Positions 9,272 to 19,574 of a DNA stretch of 42,266 bases are shown here, piece after piece (positions within the stretch are counted from its first letter, which is position 1; the number at the start of each line of letters is the position of its first letter). A program made the position numbers and the translations under genes. The DNA comes from an uncultured Oxalobacteraceae bacterium (GTDB lineage: Bacteria > Pseudomonadota > Gammaproteobacteria > Burkholderiales > Burkholderiaceae_D), in contig CAIWPG010000264.1 in assembly GCA_903914535.1 (NCBI GenBank), positions 1-42,266 on the forward strand, read 5' to 3'. The notes beneath the pieces were generated by a model. The model searched no databases, was not told the origin of the DNA, and worked only from the letters and a program-made list of their open reading frames with translations.

Positions 9272-9847
9272 TTACTTCTTAGAAGTTTGAGCAACGACTT
9301 TTTCTACTGCCTGAGTAACCTGGTTTTGTACATTAGCCAGATTGGCTTCGATTGTTTCTACAGCTTGTTTCGATGTTTTTGACAGTTGTTCGTAACCTGC
9401 AGTTGCGCTGCCGATAGCAGATTTCAACATTGCAACAGCATTTTCTGAACCAGCCGGTGCATTTTTAGTGACTTCATCAACCAATGCAGTTACGTTGCGG
9501 TGTGCATCGGCAATGTGTGTTTCAGCAGCGTTAGTGAAAACAGCTTGTGTTGTGCTCAAAATAGTGGCGAGGTGACGGCCGTATGATTGCAGTTTTTCAG
9601 CGTTTTGTTGTGCTTGAGTCGCAGACAAAGCAAAAAATTCTTGTGGATCTTTAGCTGAGAACAATTGCTTTGCAGAAACAACTGTTTCGCCAGTTGATGC
9701 TTTAGCGGCATTCAGGTTCAATTCAACTACTTTAGAAACGCCATCCAGCGCTTTAGTTGCCAGCGCATTGAATACCGCCAGTTGTGCATCCAGTTGTGCC
9801 TGAACTTGAGGAGCAACTGCGAATTGTTTAGTCAGTGATGAGAACAT
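9272..9847 (-). CDS. Second phasin (PHB granule protein)
   Basis: A 191-residue phasin_2-type protein, starting MFSSLTKQFAVAPQVQAQLD and containing ALDGVSKVVELNLNAAKAS, KDPQEFFALSATQAQQNAEK and NAPAGSENAVAMLKSAIGSA, each of which has a counterpart in the phasin at 3651-4205. It is a diverged paralogue rather than a recent copy. The protein is helical, Ala/Thr-rich and soluble, with a short basic end (TSKK). The ATG is preceded by AAGGAAAATACC. Transcription runs leftward toward phaZ, so a coat protein and the depolymerase lie in the same direction; the hairpin between them may uncouple expression. Confidence 0.9.
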   Translation of the reverse strand: MFSSLTKQFAVAPQVQAQLDAQLAVFNALATKALDGVSKVVELNLNAAKASTGETVVSAKQLFSAKDPQEFFALSATQAQQNAEKLQSYGRHLATILSTTQAVFTNAAETHIADAHRNVTALVDEVTKNAPAGSENAVAMLKSAIGSATAGYEQLSKTSKQAVETIEANLANVQNQVTQAVEKVVAQTSKK

Positions 9848-9995
9848 GGTATTTTCCTTGGGTCAAAGAGATATGGGTTGAGCACCAAAGAGAATGGTGC
9901 GCTGCAACATGGGTAATTCTAACTGATTAAAAGATAGAGTCAAGAATTATTTGTGCGGCGCAACATAAAAAATACATTATCTTTCTTTCCAGTAT

Positions 9996-11720
9996 TTAAA
10001 ACTCTTCCCAATCATCACTGGCAGGAGCTGATGCATCGGATTTTTTTGCTTCTTTGGTATTGAGCGCCAGTGTCATCGCCGGCCGTTTTGTTGAAATGGC
10101 AGCTCTTGGAGTGCTAGTTCGTGCTGCGATTCTTGGTGCTGCCTGGTTTCTTGCCGGAGCGGCGATGGCGGCCCTTGTGTTGGTTTGTTGTAAACTGATA
10201 ACAAATGTACCTACTACCTGAGTCAGACCGACCGTTTGCTCCTGAAGTGACTGTGCGGCAGCAGCGGCCTGTTCGACCAGTGCGGCATTTTGCTGGGTTA
10301 CTTCATCCATTTGGGTAATGGCCAGATTTACCTGATTAATCCCGGCGGTTTGTTCTTGAGAAGCTGCGGTAATTTCCGCCATGATATCTGTTACACGGCC
10401 AATACTTTCAACAACTTCCTGCATAGTCGTTCCTGCCTGATTGACCAGTCTGGCGCCGATATCTACTTTTTCTACTGAATCGTTGATCAGTGCTTTAATT
10501 TCTTTTGCTGCTGCTGCCGAACGTTGCGCCAGATTACGTACTTCGGATGCCACTACAGCAAAGCCGCGCCCCTGTTCTCCGGCGCGAGCCGCTTCAACTG
10601 CCGCGTTCAGTGCCAGAATATTGGTTTGGAATGCAATACCGTCAATAACGCCAATAATATCGACAATTTTTTTCGATGAAGTATTAATATCACCCATGGT
10701 ATCCACAACCTGAGACACCACGGCACCGCCTTTAACGGCGATATCCGAAGCAGACAGCGCTAACTGGTTGGCTTGTCGCGCGTTATCTGCATTATGTTTG
10801 ACGGTAGAGGTAATTTCTTCCATCGAAGATGCTGTTTCTTCCAGTGAGCTGGCCTGATGTTCTGTGCGTGAGGACAGATCCAGATTTCCTGCTGCAATTT
10901 GTGCTGTTGCTGTCGAAATGGTATCAGCGCCTGTACTGACTCTGGAAATGACGTGTACCAGACTGTCATTCATTTTTTTTAATGCTGCCAGCAATTTACC
11001 GGTTTCATCATTGGAGTTTACGTTAATCCGACTGGTCAGATTGCCGGAAGCTACTGTTTCCGCAATAAGAATGGCTTGGTTAAGTGCATTAGTAATTTTT
11101 TTAACCAGAAGTATACCCATGCTTGTGACAGCGGCGATAACCAGTAAGGCAATCGTCCAGGAAAGCCAATTGGCTTGTTTTAATGTGGCTGCCCCTTCGA
11201 TGCCCCCTTTTTTTCCAAGTTCTTCATTATAGTTCCGGTGGTTTATGATGGCATTCCACAAGAGCGAAGCTGTTGGCTGATTTTCCATTAAGAAGTCACG
11301 TGCTTCATCATTCTTACCGGCACTGATTAAACTTAATGTTTTAGCCCGTAAGGTTTCATATTCAGCCAGAGCGCTGCGATCAGCCGCTAATAAGCCTCTG
11401 TCCTTGTCATCCGAAATATCTTCTTTTTCGTATTTATTCAATGCTTCTGTTATGGTGCTGTGGTTTTTAGCCATGTTTTCTTCCAGACTGGCTAATTTAC
11501 TTGCGTCCTTTGATGCAACATATTGCCATAAAAGAATGCGTGTATGGCTGTAGGCATCGAATGCAGTGTCTAAGGCTAGCAGACTGGGAACGGTGTTGAT
11601 ATCGGCATAGTCGGCTGCGGTGTAAACGTGATTAAGCTGATAGATGCTGAGACCGGTTAAGCCGGTCAGTCCGATAATGGCGACTAAAATCTGGAAATAC
11701 AGGCGTTGAGCAATAGTCAT
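9996..11720 (-). CDS. Methyl-accepting chemotaxis protein with C-terminal tether pentapeptide
   Basis: Complete transmembrane chemoreceptor, 574 residues from the ATG at 11720, which has AAAGAGG upstream; a longer frame starting at 11768 has no such site. Order: membrane helix about 5-28 ([20 protein letters not shown]), a periplasmic four-helix-bundle type sensor to about 185, second membrane helix ([19 protein letters not shown]), HAMP about 205-260, and the signalling domain with methylation helices ([20 protein letters not shown]) and the invariant tip [20 protein letters not shown]. The last residues, DDWEEF, fit the xWxxF tether used to recruit CheR and CheB. An Ala/Thr/Pro-rich linker precedes it. 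The ligand cannot be inferred. Confidence 0.94.
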   Translation of the reverse strand: MTIAQRLYFQILVAIIGLTGLTGLSIYQLNHVYTAADYADINTVPSLLALDTAFDAYSHTRILLWQYVASKDASKLASLEENMAKNHSTITEALNKYEKEDISDDKDRGLLAADRSALAEYETLRAKTLSLISAGKNDEARDFLMENQPTASLLWNAIINHRNYNEELGKKGGIEGAATLKQANWLSWTIALLVIAAVTSMGILLVKKITNALNQAILIAETVASGNLTSRINVNSNDETGKLLAALKKMNDSLVHVISRVSTGADTISTATAQIAAGNLDLSSRTEHQASSLEETASSMEEITSTVKHNADNARQANQLALSASDIAVKGGAVVSQVVDTMGDINTSSKKIVDIIGVIDGIAFQTNILALNAAVEAARAGEQGRGFAVVASEVRNLAQRSAAAAKEIKALINDSVEKVDIGARLVNQAGTTMQEVVESIGRVTDIMAEITAASQEQTAGINQVNLAITQMDEVTQQNAALVEQAAAAAQSLQEQTVGLTQVVGTFVISLQQTNTRAAIAAPARNQAAPRIAARTSTPRAAISTKRPAMTLALNTKEAKKSDASAPASDDWEEF

Positions 11721-12022
11721 AATGTAGCCTCTTTGTAATTTTTTAGGTGACTGGTGTAAAAAACGCATTTAGCTGTCCTGACTAAATGCCATGATTTTTG
11801 TTATGTTGAGCACAACTGTTGCTGAGCCATTCGGTACATTATTTAATCTTGTTATTTCTAAGACTGGTAGTTGCATATACTAATTGAGCCATGACAAGAA
11901 TAATAGATTCTTTAGGGAAATTTAACAAAAATATTCAAAGTAAATAATTAAATATTTATGGTGTATTGAGGATGGTTTTTCGTTGGGTAATATTGTATTT
12001 AGGCTTGGGTATGGTTACACAG

Positions 12023-12054
12023 AAAATCCATACAAATATTTTTGTATGGATTTT
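12023..12054. repeat. Perfect 14-bp hairpin in the gyrB-chemoreceptor gap
   Basis: AAAATCCATACAAA (12023-12036) pairs without mismatch to TTTGTATGGATTTT (12041-12054) over a 4-base loop. The stem is AT-rich with A- and T-ends, so it could act as a weak bidirectional terminator, but it is about 310 bp beyond the better gyrB terminator and about 300 bp before the next gene. Confidence 0.6.
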
Positions 12055-12184
12055 ACTGAAACAGTAAATGCAGATTCATATTTATGGGATTTTTAAAGGT
12101 CATTTCTGACAAAGTTATGTTGATATTTGCAATATACTTGCTATGATTTGTTGATTTTGTAATATTATTGCCGATAATTTTTAC

Positions 12185-12398
12185 ACTCTTGAAGGACAGG
12201 GCCGTACGATTAGTACATTCAGAAATAGCCATTTTATTGCATGTGAATGCTATATTGCCAATAGCATATTCTCTGTGCAGGTGGTGAGCAATCCGGCATT
12301 GTATTGGTGTCTTGTGTTGAGATAGTTATCGCTATTTGATCTGAAATAAATTGAAAAAACAGCAAAAAAAACCCTTTGGTTTCCCAAAGGGTTTTTTT
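12185..12398 (+). ncRNA. Candidate small RNA with sigma-28-like promoter and terminator
   Basis: GCCGATAA at 12170-12177 equals the full -10 consensus of the flagellar sigma factor; TTGA lies 15 bases upstream at 12151-12154, a partial match to TAAA. No ORF follows on the plus strand, but the bidirectional terminator at 12364-12398 would end such a transcript after about 210 nt. An internal hairpin, ATGCTAT/ATAGCAT (12247-12267), is present. This is inference from three short signals; chance occurrence is a real possibility. Confidence 0.25.
12364..12398. terminator. gyrB terminator (bidirectional)
   Basis: CCCTTTGG (12372-12379) pairs with CCAAAGGG (12384-12391) over loop TTTC, flanked by seven A and seven T. 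On the minus strand it ends gyrB 33 bp after the stop codon. Confidence 0.92.
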
Positions 12399-12431
12399 CG
12401 ATAATTTCATGAATCGTGTCATCCGACAACA

Positions 12432-14978
<2,547 letters not shown>

Positions 14979-15081
14979 TCAAAAAACAGCAAAACGAATA
15001 ACAAAATGAACAGCAATCAGGCAGTAATAAAATCGGCAGCTTTACTAAGGTGAACCGCTGCCGTACTACTGCCGTCAAACG

Positions 15082-16185
15082 TTAAATCCGCATTGGCATA
15101 ACAACGTACTTGAAATCATCCTGGTCGGGAATGGTGATGAGTGCTGATGAGTTGGAATCACCCAGCGCGATATTAATCTGATCGCACTTCAGGTTATTTA
15201 ACACTTCCAGCAAATAAGTCACATTAAAACCAATATCGACGCTATCGCCGTTGTAATCAATTTCAATTTCTTCGATCGCTTCTTCCTGATCGGCATTGGT
15301 TGAATTGATTTTCATGCTGCCCGGCGTGATAACGCAGCGGATACCTTTAAATTTATCGCTGGTCATGATGGCGGCGCGTTGCAGTGAGCGTAATAACTGT
15401 TCGCGACCTATCGTGAAATTATTGACGTAGCCTTTAGGAACTACCCGATTGAAATCGGGGAATTTGCCTTCGACCAGTTTGGAAATAAGTTCGATATCGG
15501 CAAAGTTGAGTTTGATCTGGTTGTTGGCAATATTGAGCTGCACTGGTTCATCGCTGTCTTCCAGTAAGCGTTGTAACTCGATGATGGTCTTGCGTGGAAT
15601 AATAACTTCCTGGCGTACAAATTCCTGTTCAGTTGCGACCTGGCAAAATGCCAGGCGGTGGCCGTCGGTTGCTACGGCGATGACGCTTTTACCATCGACA
15701 ACCAGCAATAAACCGTTCAGATAATAGCGAATGTCTTGCTGTGCCATGGAGAAATGCACCATGTTAAACAAGTGCTTTAATGTTTTTTGCGGCAGGCTTA
15801 CCGTGGTATTGAAATGCTCGGCAACGGCAACGGTAGGGAACTCATCGGCAGCCAGCGTTTGCAGGGCAAAGCGTGATTTTCCGGATTGTATTGTCATGCG
15901 TTTATTGACCAGTGTCAGTGATACTTCACCTTCTGGTAAGGCACGTAAAATATCCAGTAATTTGCGGGCTGCTACTGTTGTTGCTGCAACTTCGTTTCCG
16001 GAGCCGATGATGGCACTGGTGCTGATTTGTACTTCGATATCAGTCGATAAAAAAGAGACATTTTCGCCGTCTTTGCGTATGAGGATATTGGCCAGAATCG
16101 GCAAGGTATGCCGACGCTCGACAATACCACTCACGATTTGAAGAGGTCGAAGAAGCGTGTCACGGTGGGTTTTGACCAATTGCAT
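15082..16185 (-). CDS. dnaN: DNA polymerase III beta sliding clamp
   Basis: Ring-shaped processivity factor that tethers polymerase III to DNA. The 367 residues match the family length (366 in E. coli) and show three repeated clamp folds. Recognisable segments are the N-terminal LQIVSGIVERRHTLPILANI, the middle YYLNGLLLVVDGKSVIAVATDGHRLA, and the C-terminal KYVVMPMRI (usual YVVMPMRL), the conserved end that lines the partner-binding pocket. It is 57 bp downstream of dnaA on the same strand, the classical dnaA-dnaN arrangement. GAGGA precedes the ATG. Confidence 0.98.
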   Translation of the reverse strand: MQLVKTHRDTLLRPLQIVSGIVERRHTLPILANILIRKDGENVSFLSTDIEVQISTSAIIGSGNEVAATTVAARKLLDILRALPEGEVSLTLVNKRMTIQSGKSRFALQTLAADEFPTVAVAEHFNTTVSLPQKTLKHLFNMVHFSMAQQDIRYYLNGLLLVVDGKSVIAVATDGHRLAFCQVATEQEFVRQEVIIPRKTIIELQRLLEDSDEPVQLNIANNQIKLNFADIELISKLVEGKFPDFNRVVPKGYVNNFTIGREQLLRSLQRAAIMTSDKFKGIRCVITPGSMKINSTNADQEEAIEEIEIDYNGDSVDIGFNVTYLLEVLNNLKCDQINIALGDSNSSALITIPDQDDFKYVVMPMRI

Positions 16186-16242
16186 AGGGCTATCCTCGTT
16201 TAAAAGTGAATAGGAGAAAAATAAGAAGTAAACATCACTGGC

Positions 16243-17628
16243 CTAGCCCTTCAGGGTTTGTTCGAGGACGTGTAATTCATGATTGCATTCCGGATTTTTG
16301 CTGCGGTCGGCAGTAATTTTTCGTACTGCATGCAATACCGTCGTGTGATCGCGGCCACCAAATAGTTCGCCGATTTCCGGTAAACTTTTTTGCGTCAGTT
16401 CTTTTGCCAGATACATGGCGATCTGACGTGGCCGGGCGATATTGGCCGGGCGACGTTTGGAGTACATGTCTGCTACTTTAATGTTAAAGAAATCAGCGAC
16501 TGTTTTTTGAATATTTTCGACTGAAATCTGACGATTTTGTACAGACAGTAAATCTTTAAGCGCTTCTTTTACCACATCAATCGTGATGTCTTTGCCGTGG
16601 AAGCGCGAGTAAGCAAGAATTTTGCGTAAAGCGCCTTCCAGTTCGCGTACATTGGAACGCAAATGTTTGGCAACAAAAAATGCTACATCATCGGAAAATA
16701 CCACGCCTTCCTGTTTGGCTTTTTTGAGTAAAATCGCCACGCGCATTTCCAGTTCAGGCGGTTCTATAGCAACAGTTAAGCCGGAATCAAAGCGGGAAAT
16801 CAGCCTGTCATCCATGCCGGTAATCTGTTTTGGATAAGTATCGCTGGTGATGATAATTTGTTTTTTTGCCGCGATCAGTGCTTCGAAGGCGTAAAAGAAC
16901 TCTTCCTGTGTCCGGCTTTTTCCGCCAAAAAATTGAATATCATCAATCAGCAATAAATCGAGCGAATGGTAGTAACGTTTAAATTCATCAAACCCTTTGC
17001 GTTGATAGGCTGTAACCACATCGCGCACATATTGTTCGGCGTGGATATAGCGAATTTTGGCGTTGGGGTTATCAATTAAAATCTGATTGCCGATAGCATG
17101 GATTAAATGGGTTTTACCCAGACCAACACCGCCGTACAGAAATAAAGGATTGTATGAAATGCCAGGATTATTCGCCACCTGAATGGCTGCTGCGCGCGCC
17201 AGCTGATTGGCTTTACCTGTCACAAAACTATCAAACGTCAGTGCATTATTGATGCGGCTCTGGTCGCGTCTCGGCGTATCACTATTGGCGGCAGGTTCAT
17301 TGGTTTCGGCGCGGCGGGCATCCGCCGGGCTGACTCCCGGGTCCATATTGGTCGTTGGGGTGGACGGTGCTTTTTTTGCAGCGTTCAGACGCGGATCAAG
17401 GATGAACTGCACGTTAATCTGCTGATCCCAAAACTGACCTGCCAATTCGGTAATGCGATTGGCAAATTGCGTTTTGACCCAATCCAGTTTAAATCGATTA
17501 GGCGCAGTGATGCGCAGCGTGCCCTCGGAGTAGTCGAGCGGGGCAAGCGGTTTAATCCATGCACTGAATTGTTGCGGGGTCAGTTCCTGCTCCAGTTGGG
17601 CGGAACATGCCTGCCAGAAATTATCCAT
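16243..17628 (-). CDS. dnaA: Chromosomal replication initiator DnaA
   Basis: Initiator that binds DnaA boxes and melts the origin. The 461 residues comprise domain I ([25 protein letters not shown]), a Pro/Ala-rich linker about 85-125, the AAA+ domain with Walker [14 protein letters not shown] and Walker [11 protein letters not shown], the DnaA sensor region [20 protein letters not shown], and the C-terminal DNA-binding domain with the signature [15 protein letters not shown]. It faces away from the 17629-18271 origin region. A start at 17628 gives the usual N-terminus; an AAAG lies upstream. The start codon itself overlaps TTATCCATG on the plus strand, close to a DnaA box, which would permit autoregulation. 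Confidence 0.98.
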   Translation of the reverse strand: MDNFWQACSAQLEQELTPQQFSAWIKPLAPLDYSEGTLRITAPNRFKLDWVKTQFANRITELAGQFWDQQINVQFILDPRLNAAKKAPSTPTTNMDPGVSPADARRAETNEPAANSDTPRRDQSRINNALTFDSFVTGKANQLARAAAIQVANNPGISYNPLFLYGGVGLGKTHLIHAIGNQILIDNPNAKIRYIHAEQYVRDVVTAYQRKGFDEFKRYYHSLDLLLIDDIQFFGGKSRTQEEFFYAFEALIAAKKQIIITSDTYPKQITGMDDRLISRFDSGLTVAIEPPELEMRVAILLKKAKQEGVVFSDDVAFFVAKHLRSNVRELEGALRKILAYSRFHGKDITIDVVKEALKDLLSVQNRQISVENIQKTVADFFNIKVADMYSKRRPANIARPRQIAMYLAKELTQKSLPEIGELFGGRDHTTVLHAVRKITADRSKNPECNHELHVLEQTLKG

Positions 17629-18271
17629 GAATCTTTATTAGTGAAAGTGTATGCGGTATGCGAGCCGTTGTGCGGCGTGGTTCAGCGCGACCATCGTGCT
17701 GCATCTCTCTGTGCGTCAGGCCATCGCGATCATGTTAAGTAAAAAATATCGGATTACTAGCCCTTTATACCAAACCGCTATTCTACCCTTGACTGGGTGA
17801 GTTATCCACAGGCTTTCAGACTATTTTTTACTGTGAATTTGATTTACATCCAAGGAGAATCGTTCGCGGGTAAAAATGCAGCTCTAAATCTTGAGTCGCA
17901 GAAATTTAGTGAATTTTGTGTAAACTGCGGAATTGACATGTTATTTACTGTTATAAAAGCATGACTGACTTAAAAATAATAAATTCATCTTAAAAGTAAA
18001 TGCTTACTTCACATTGCATGAGCAAAATTGTATGAATTTTAGACTGATTAACTGGTTCTTCATGGTAAATGCTTGACAAAAAAGGTGTAAATACTGTCTA
18101 ATCGCAGGTTCTCTGCCTTTTGATTTATTGTGGCGAAAACGTTAGGGCATATATGCAGTATTTGGGCAGTGTTTTGCTTTTATGTTGTTTGCCAGGACAA
18201 ATAGCGTCGATATCGACAGAAGAAGTGCCTGAATTTGAACCGATTTTTTTTGCTAGATTAGCGAGACCAAC
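17629..18271. other. Putative replication origin region (oriC)
   Basis: The 643-bp gap between divergent dnaA and rpmH is the expected oriC position in betaproteobacteria. I find one perfect DnaA box, TTATCCACA at 17802-17810. From about 17930 to 18060 the DNA is strongly AT-rich, suited to unwinding. A 10-bp direct repeat, GTAAATGCTT, occurs at 17996-18005 and 18065-18074. Further boxes, if present, are degenerate. The rpmH promoter lies at 18073-18102. Gene direction switches here, supporting the origin call, but cumulative GC skew was not computed. Confidence 0.75.
18073..18102 (+). promoter_or_regulatory. Sigma-70 promoter of the rpmH operon
   Basis: TTGACA at 18073-18078 and TCTAAT at 18097-18102 are separated by 18 bases. 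A start near 18109 would give an untranslated leader of about 160 nt before rpmH, which contains TCGATATCGA and no ORF of note. Confidence 0.7.
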
Positions 18272-18406
18272 ATGAAACGTACTTACCAACCTTCCGTTGT
18301 ACGCCGCAAGCGCACTCATGGATTCCGTGCCCGTATGGCAACCCGTGGCGGCCGTGCCGTTCTGAACGCACGTCGTGCTAAGGGTCGCAAGCGTCTGGCC
18401 GTTTAA
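18272..18406 (+). CDS. rpmH: Ribosomal protein L34 (bL34)
   Basis: A 44-residue, highly basic protein of the large ribosomal subunit. It opens with [20 protein letters not shown] and ends GRKRLAV, essentially the family consensus. Its position between oriC and rnpA is the near-universal bacterial arrangement. It is short enough to be missed by length-filtered gene finders. GCGAG sits ahead of the ATG. Confidence 0.97.
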   Translation: MKRTYQPSVVRRKRTHGFRARMATRGGRAVLNARRAKGRKRLAV

Positions 18407-18436
18407 GTTTGACAGTCTTTAATAGAGATTAAATTG

Positions 18437-18604
18437 ATGGCCCGACAGACTTTAGTCGTTTATCCGCTGACAGAATTCGTGACCGGGTTGGCGGCTAAGT
18501 TGTTGACTAAATTTAAAACTGAGGTCAAAACTACAGTTGAGACCAAGGTTGTGGCCGGCAGTACCGTGTTGGCTAAACCAGCTTTGCAATCCCTATTTTT
18601 ATGA
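18437..18604 (+). CDS. Small ORF overlapping the rnpA start (unknown)
   Basis: Fifty-five codons from ATG 18437 to TGA 18602-18604. It begins MARQTLVVYPLTEF, continues with an alternating Lys/Thr/Val stretch (TEVKTTVETKVV) and ends QSLFL. Its stop overlaps the rnpA start as ATGA (18601-18604), the classic arrangement for translational coupling. AGAG lies about 8 bases upstream of the ATG. I do not recognise a family. It fills most of the rpmH-rnpA gap, where many relatives have little or no spacing. It could be a genuine small protein, a leader that meters rnpA translation, or a chance open frame; 55 open codons alone is not strong evidence. Confidence 0.35.
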   Translation: MARQTLVVYPLTEFVTGLAAKLLTKFKTEVKTTVETKVVAGSTVLAKPALQSLFL

Positions 18605-19071
18605 CTGATGACTTTGAACGCGCACGACGTATCGTTAAAACGGATGAGTTTTCATCCGTTTTTCGTTTGCGCCCTGTGGTTAGAACGGCGCATTTTGCTT
18701 TGTATGCCCAGCCGAATCAGCTGTCTCATGCCCGCCTGGGTGTGGTGGCGGCTAAGCGTCTGGCTGCGCGCGCCGTTACCCGCAATACCGTTAAACGTGC
18801 CGTACGTGAAGCTTTTCGCCAATCTGCTTTGCTCAGTTCACTGGGGCTGGATTGTGTTGTGCGCCTGTCAAAGCCGCTCAATACGAAAGCAGAACCGGCA
18901 CGTACGGCGGCGATTAAAGCATTATTGCATGCCGAGGTGCTGAGTTTATTTGCAGCGCCCTCGAAATTGCAAAAAGTATTGGACTTGCATTCAGCCGGTC
19001 GCGATACCATATCCGCCTCTGCAGCCGGACCCGATATCGGATCTCAGGCAGGTGTATCGGGAGCCGCCTGA
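18601..19071 (+). CDS. rnpA: Ribonuclease P protein component
   Basis: Protein subunit that helps the RNase P RNA mature the 5' ends of tRNAs. It has 156 residues. The family core is visible: an N-terminal FxxxxR-type region (RARRIVKTDEFSSVFRLRPV), the LGVVAAKRLAARAVTRNTVKRAVREAFR block containing the RNR-type motif (here RNT, a mild deviation), and a final helix. About 30 Ala/Ser/Gly-rich residues (SAGRDTISASAAGPDIGSQ) extend past the usual end. The ATG overlaps the preceding small ORF's stop and no strong ribosome site is seen, consistent with coupled translation. The TGA overlaps the yidD ATG (TGATG at 19069-19073). Confidence 0.93.
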   Translation: MTDDFERARRIVKTDEFSSVFRLRPVVRTAHFALYAQPNQLSHARLGVVAAKRLAARAVTRNTVKRAVREAFRQSALLSSLGLDCVVRLSKPLNTKAEPARTAAIKALLHAEVLSLFAAPSKLQKVLDLHSAGRDTISASAAGPDIGSQAGVSGAA

Positions 19072-19496
19072 TGCGCAGCTTGTTACTTTTCCTGTTACGT
19101 GCCTATCAGCTCGCCATTAGTCCTTTTTTAGGGCAAAATTGCCGTTTTTACCCAAGTTGCTCATCTTATGCTGAACTGGCTATACGTCGTCATGGCGTAT
19201 TAAAGGGCTGTGCGTTAACCGGTCGTCGTTTATGCAAGTGCCATCCCTGGCATGCGGGTGGCGTTGATTTGGTTCCTGAATTGCAGACGAAGTCGGGTAA
19301 TACAGTGATTACGGATGTGCTGGCAGAAAAAGATGCCGCGCATAGTGCAGCAATGAACCCGGATAAATTAACTATGTCAGTTATGTTAAGTGCGACACCG
19401 GATATTGCGGCAGATACGACGAAAATCACCAAATTAAGCACCAGAATAAGTACTACATTAAGCACTACATTAAGCACTACGGCAGCCACAAAATGA
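19071..19496 (+). CDS. yidD: Membrane protein insertion efficiency factor YidD, with long C-terminal extension
   Basis: Small membrane-associated protein thought to assist YidC-dependent insertion. The first 75 or so residues are the full YidD domain: an amphipathic N-terminus (LLLFLLRAYQLAISPFLG), the CRFYPSCSSYAELAIRRHG motif with its cysteines, and the CHPWHAGGVDLVP ending. The remaining 65 or so residues are not part of the family and are rich in Thr, Ser and Ala. At DNA level the end is made of a 12-bp tandem repeat, ACTACATTAAGC at 19452-19463 and 19464-19475 plus a partial third copy, coding for TTLS units. Whether the tail is functional is unknown. It overlaps rnpA and is followed by yidC after 78 bp. 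Confidence 0.92.
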   Translation: MRSLLLFLLRAYQLAISPFLGQNCRFYPSCSSYAELAIRRHGVLKGCALTGRRLCKCHPWHAGGVDLVPELQTKSGNTVITDVLAEKDAAHSAAMNPDKLTMSVMLSATPDIAADTTKITKLSTRISTTLSTTLSTTAATK

Positions 19497-19574
19497 AATA
19501 CGAAGCAAAGCTAAAAATACGATTTACACGCCTCTGTCGGCACACCTCAACTTTCAATACTGATTAAGACATTT

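Larger units (their letters stand above)
11721..12431. other. AT-rich intergenic region between gyrB and chemoreceptor
   Basis: About 710 bp without a credible protein gene. It contains a perfect 14-bp hairpin at 12023-12054, a sigma-28-like element on the plus strand at 12151-12177, a 7-bp hairpin at 12247-12267 and the gyrB terminator at 12364-12398, all listed separately. Between 11770 and 12020 the sequence is AT-rich and I see no feature beyond the expected promoter zone of the chemoreceptor. Confidence 0.6.
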
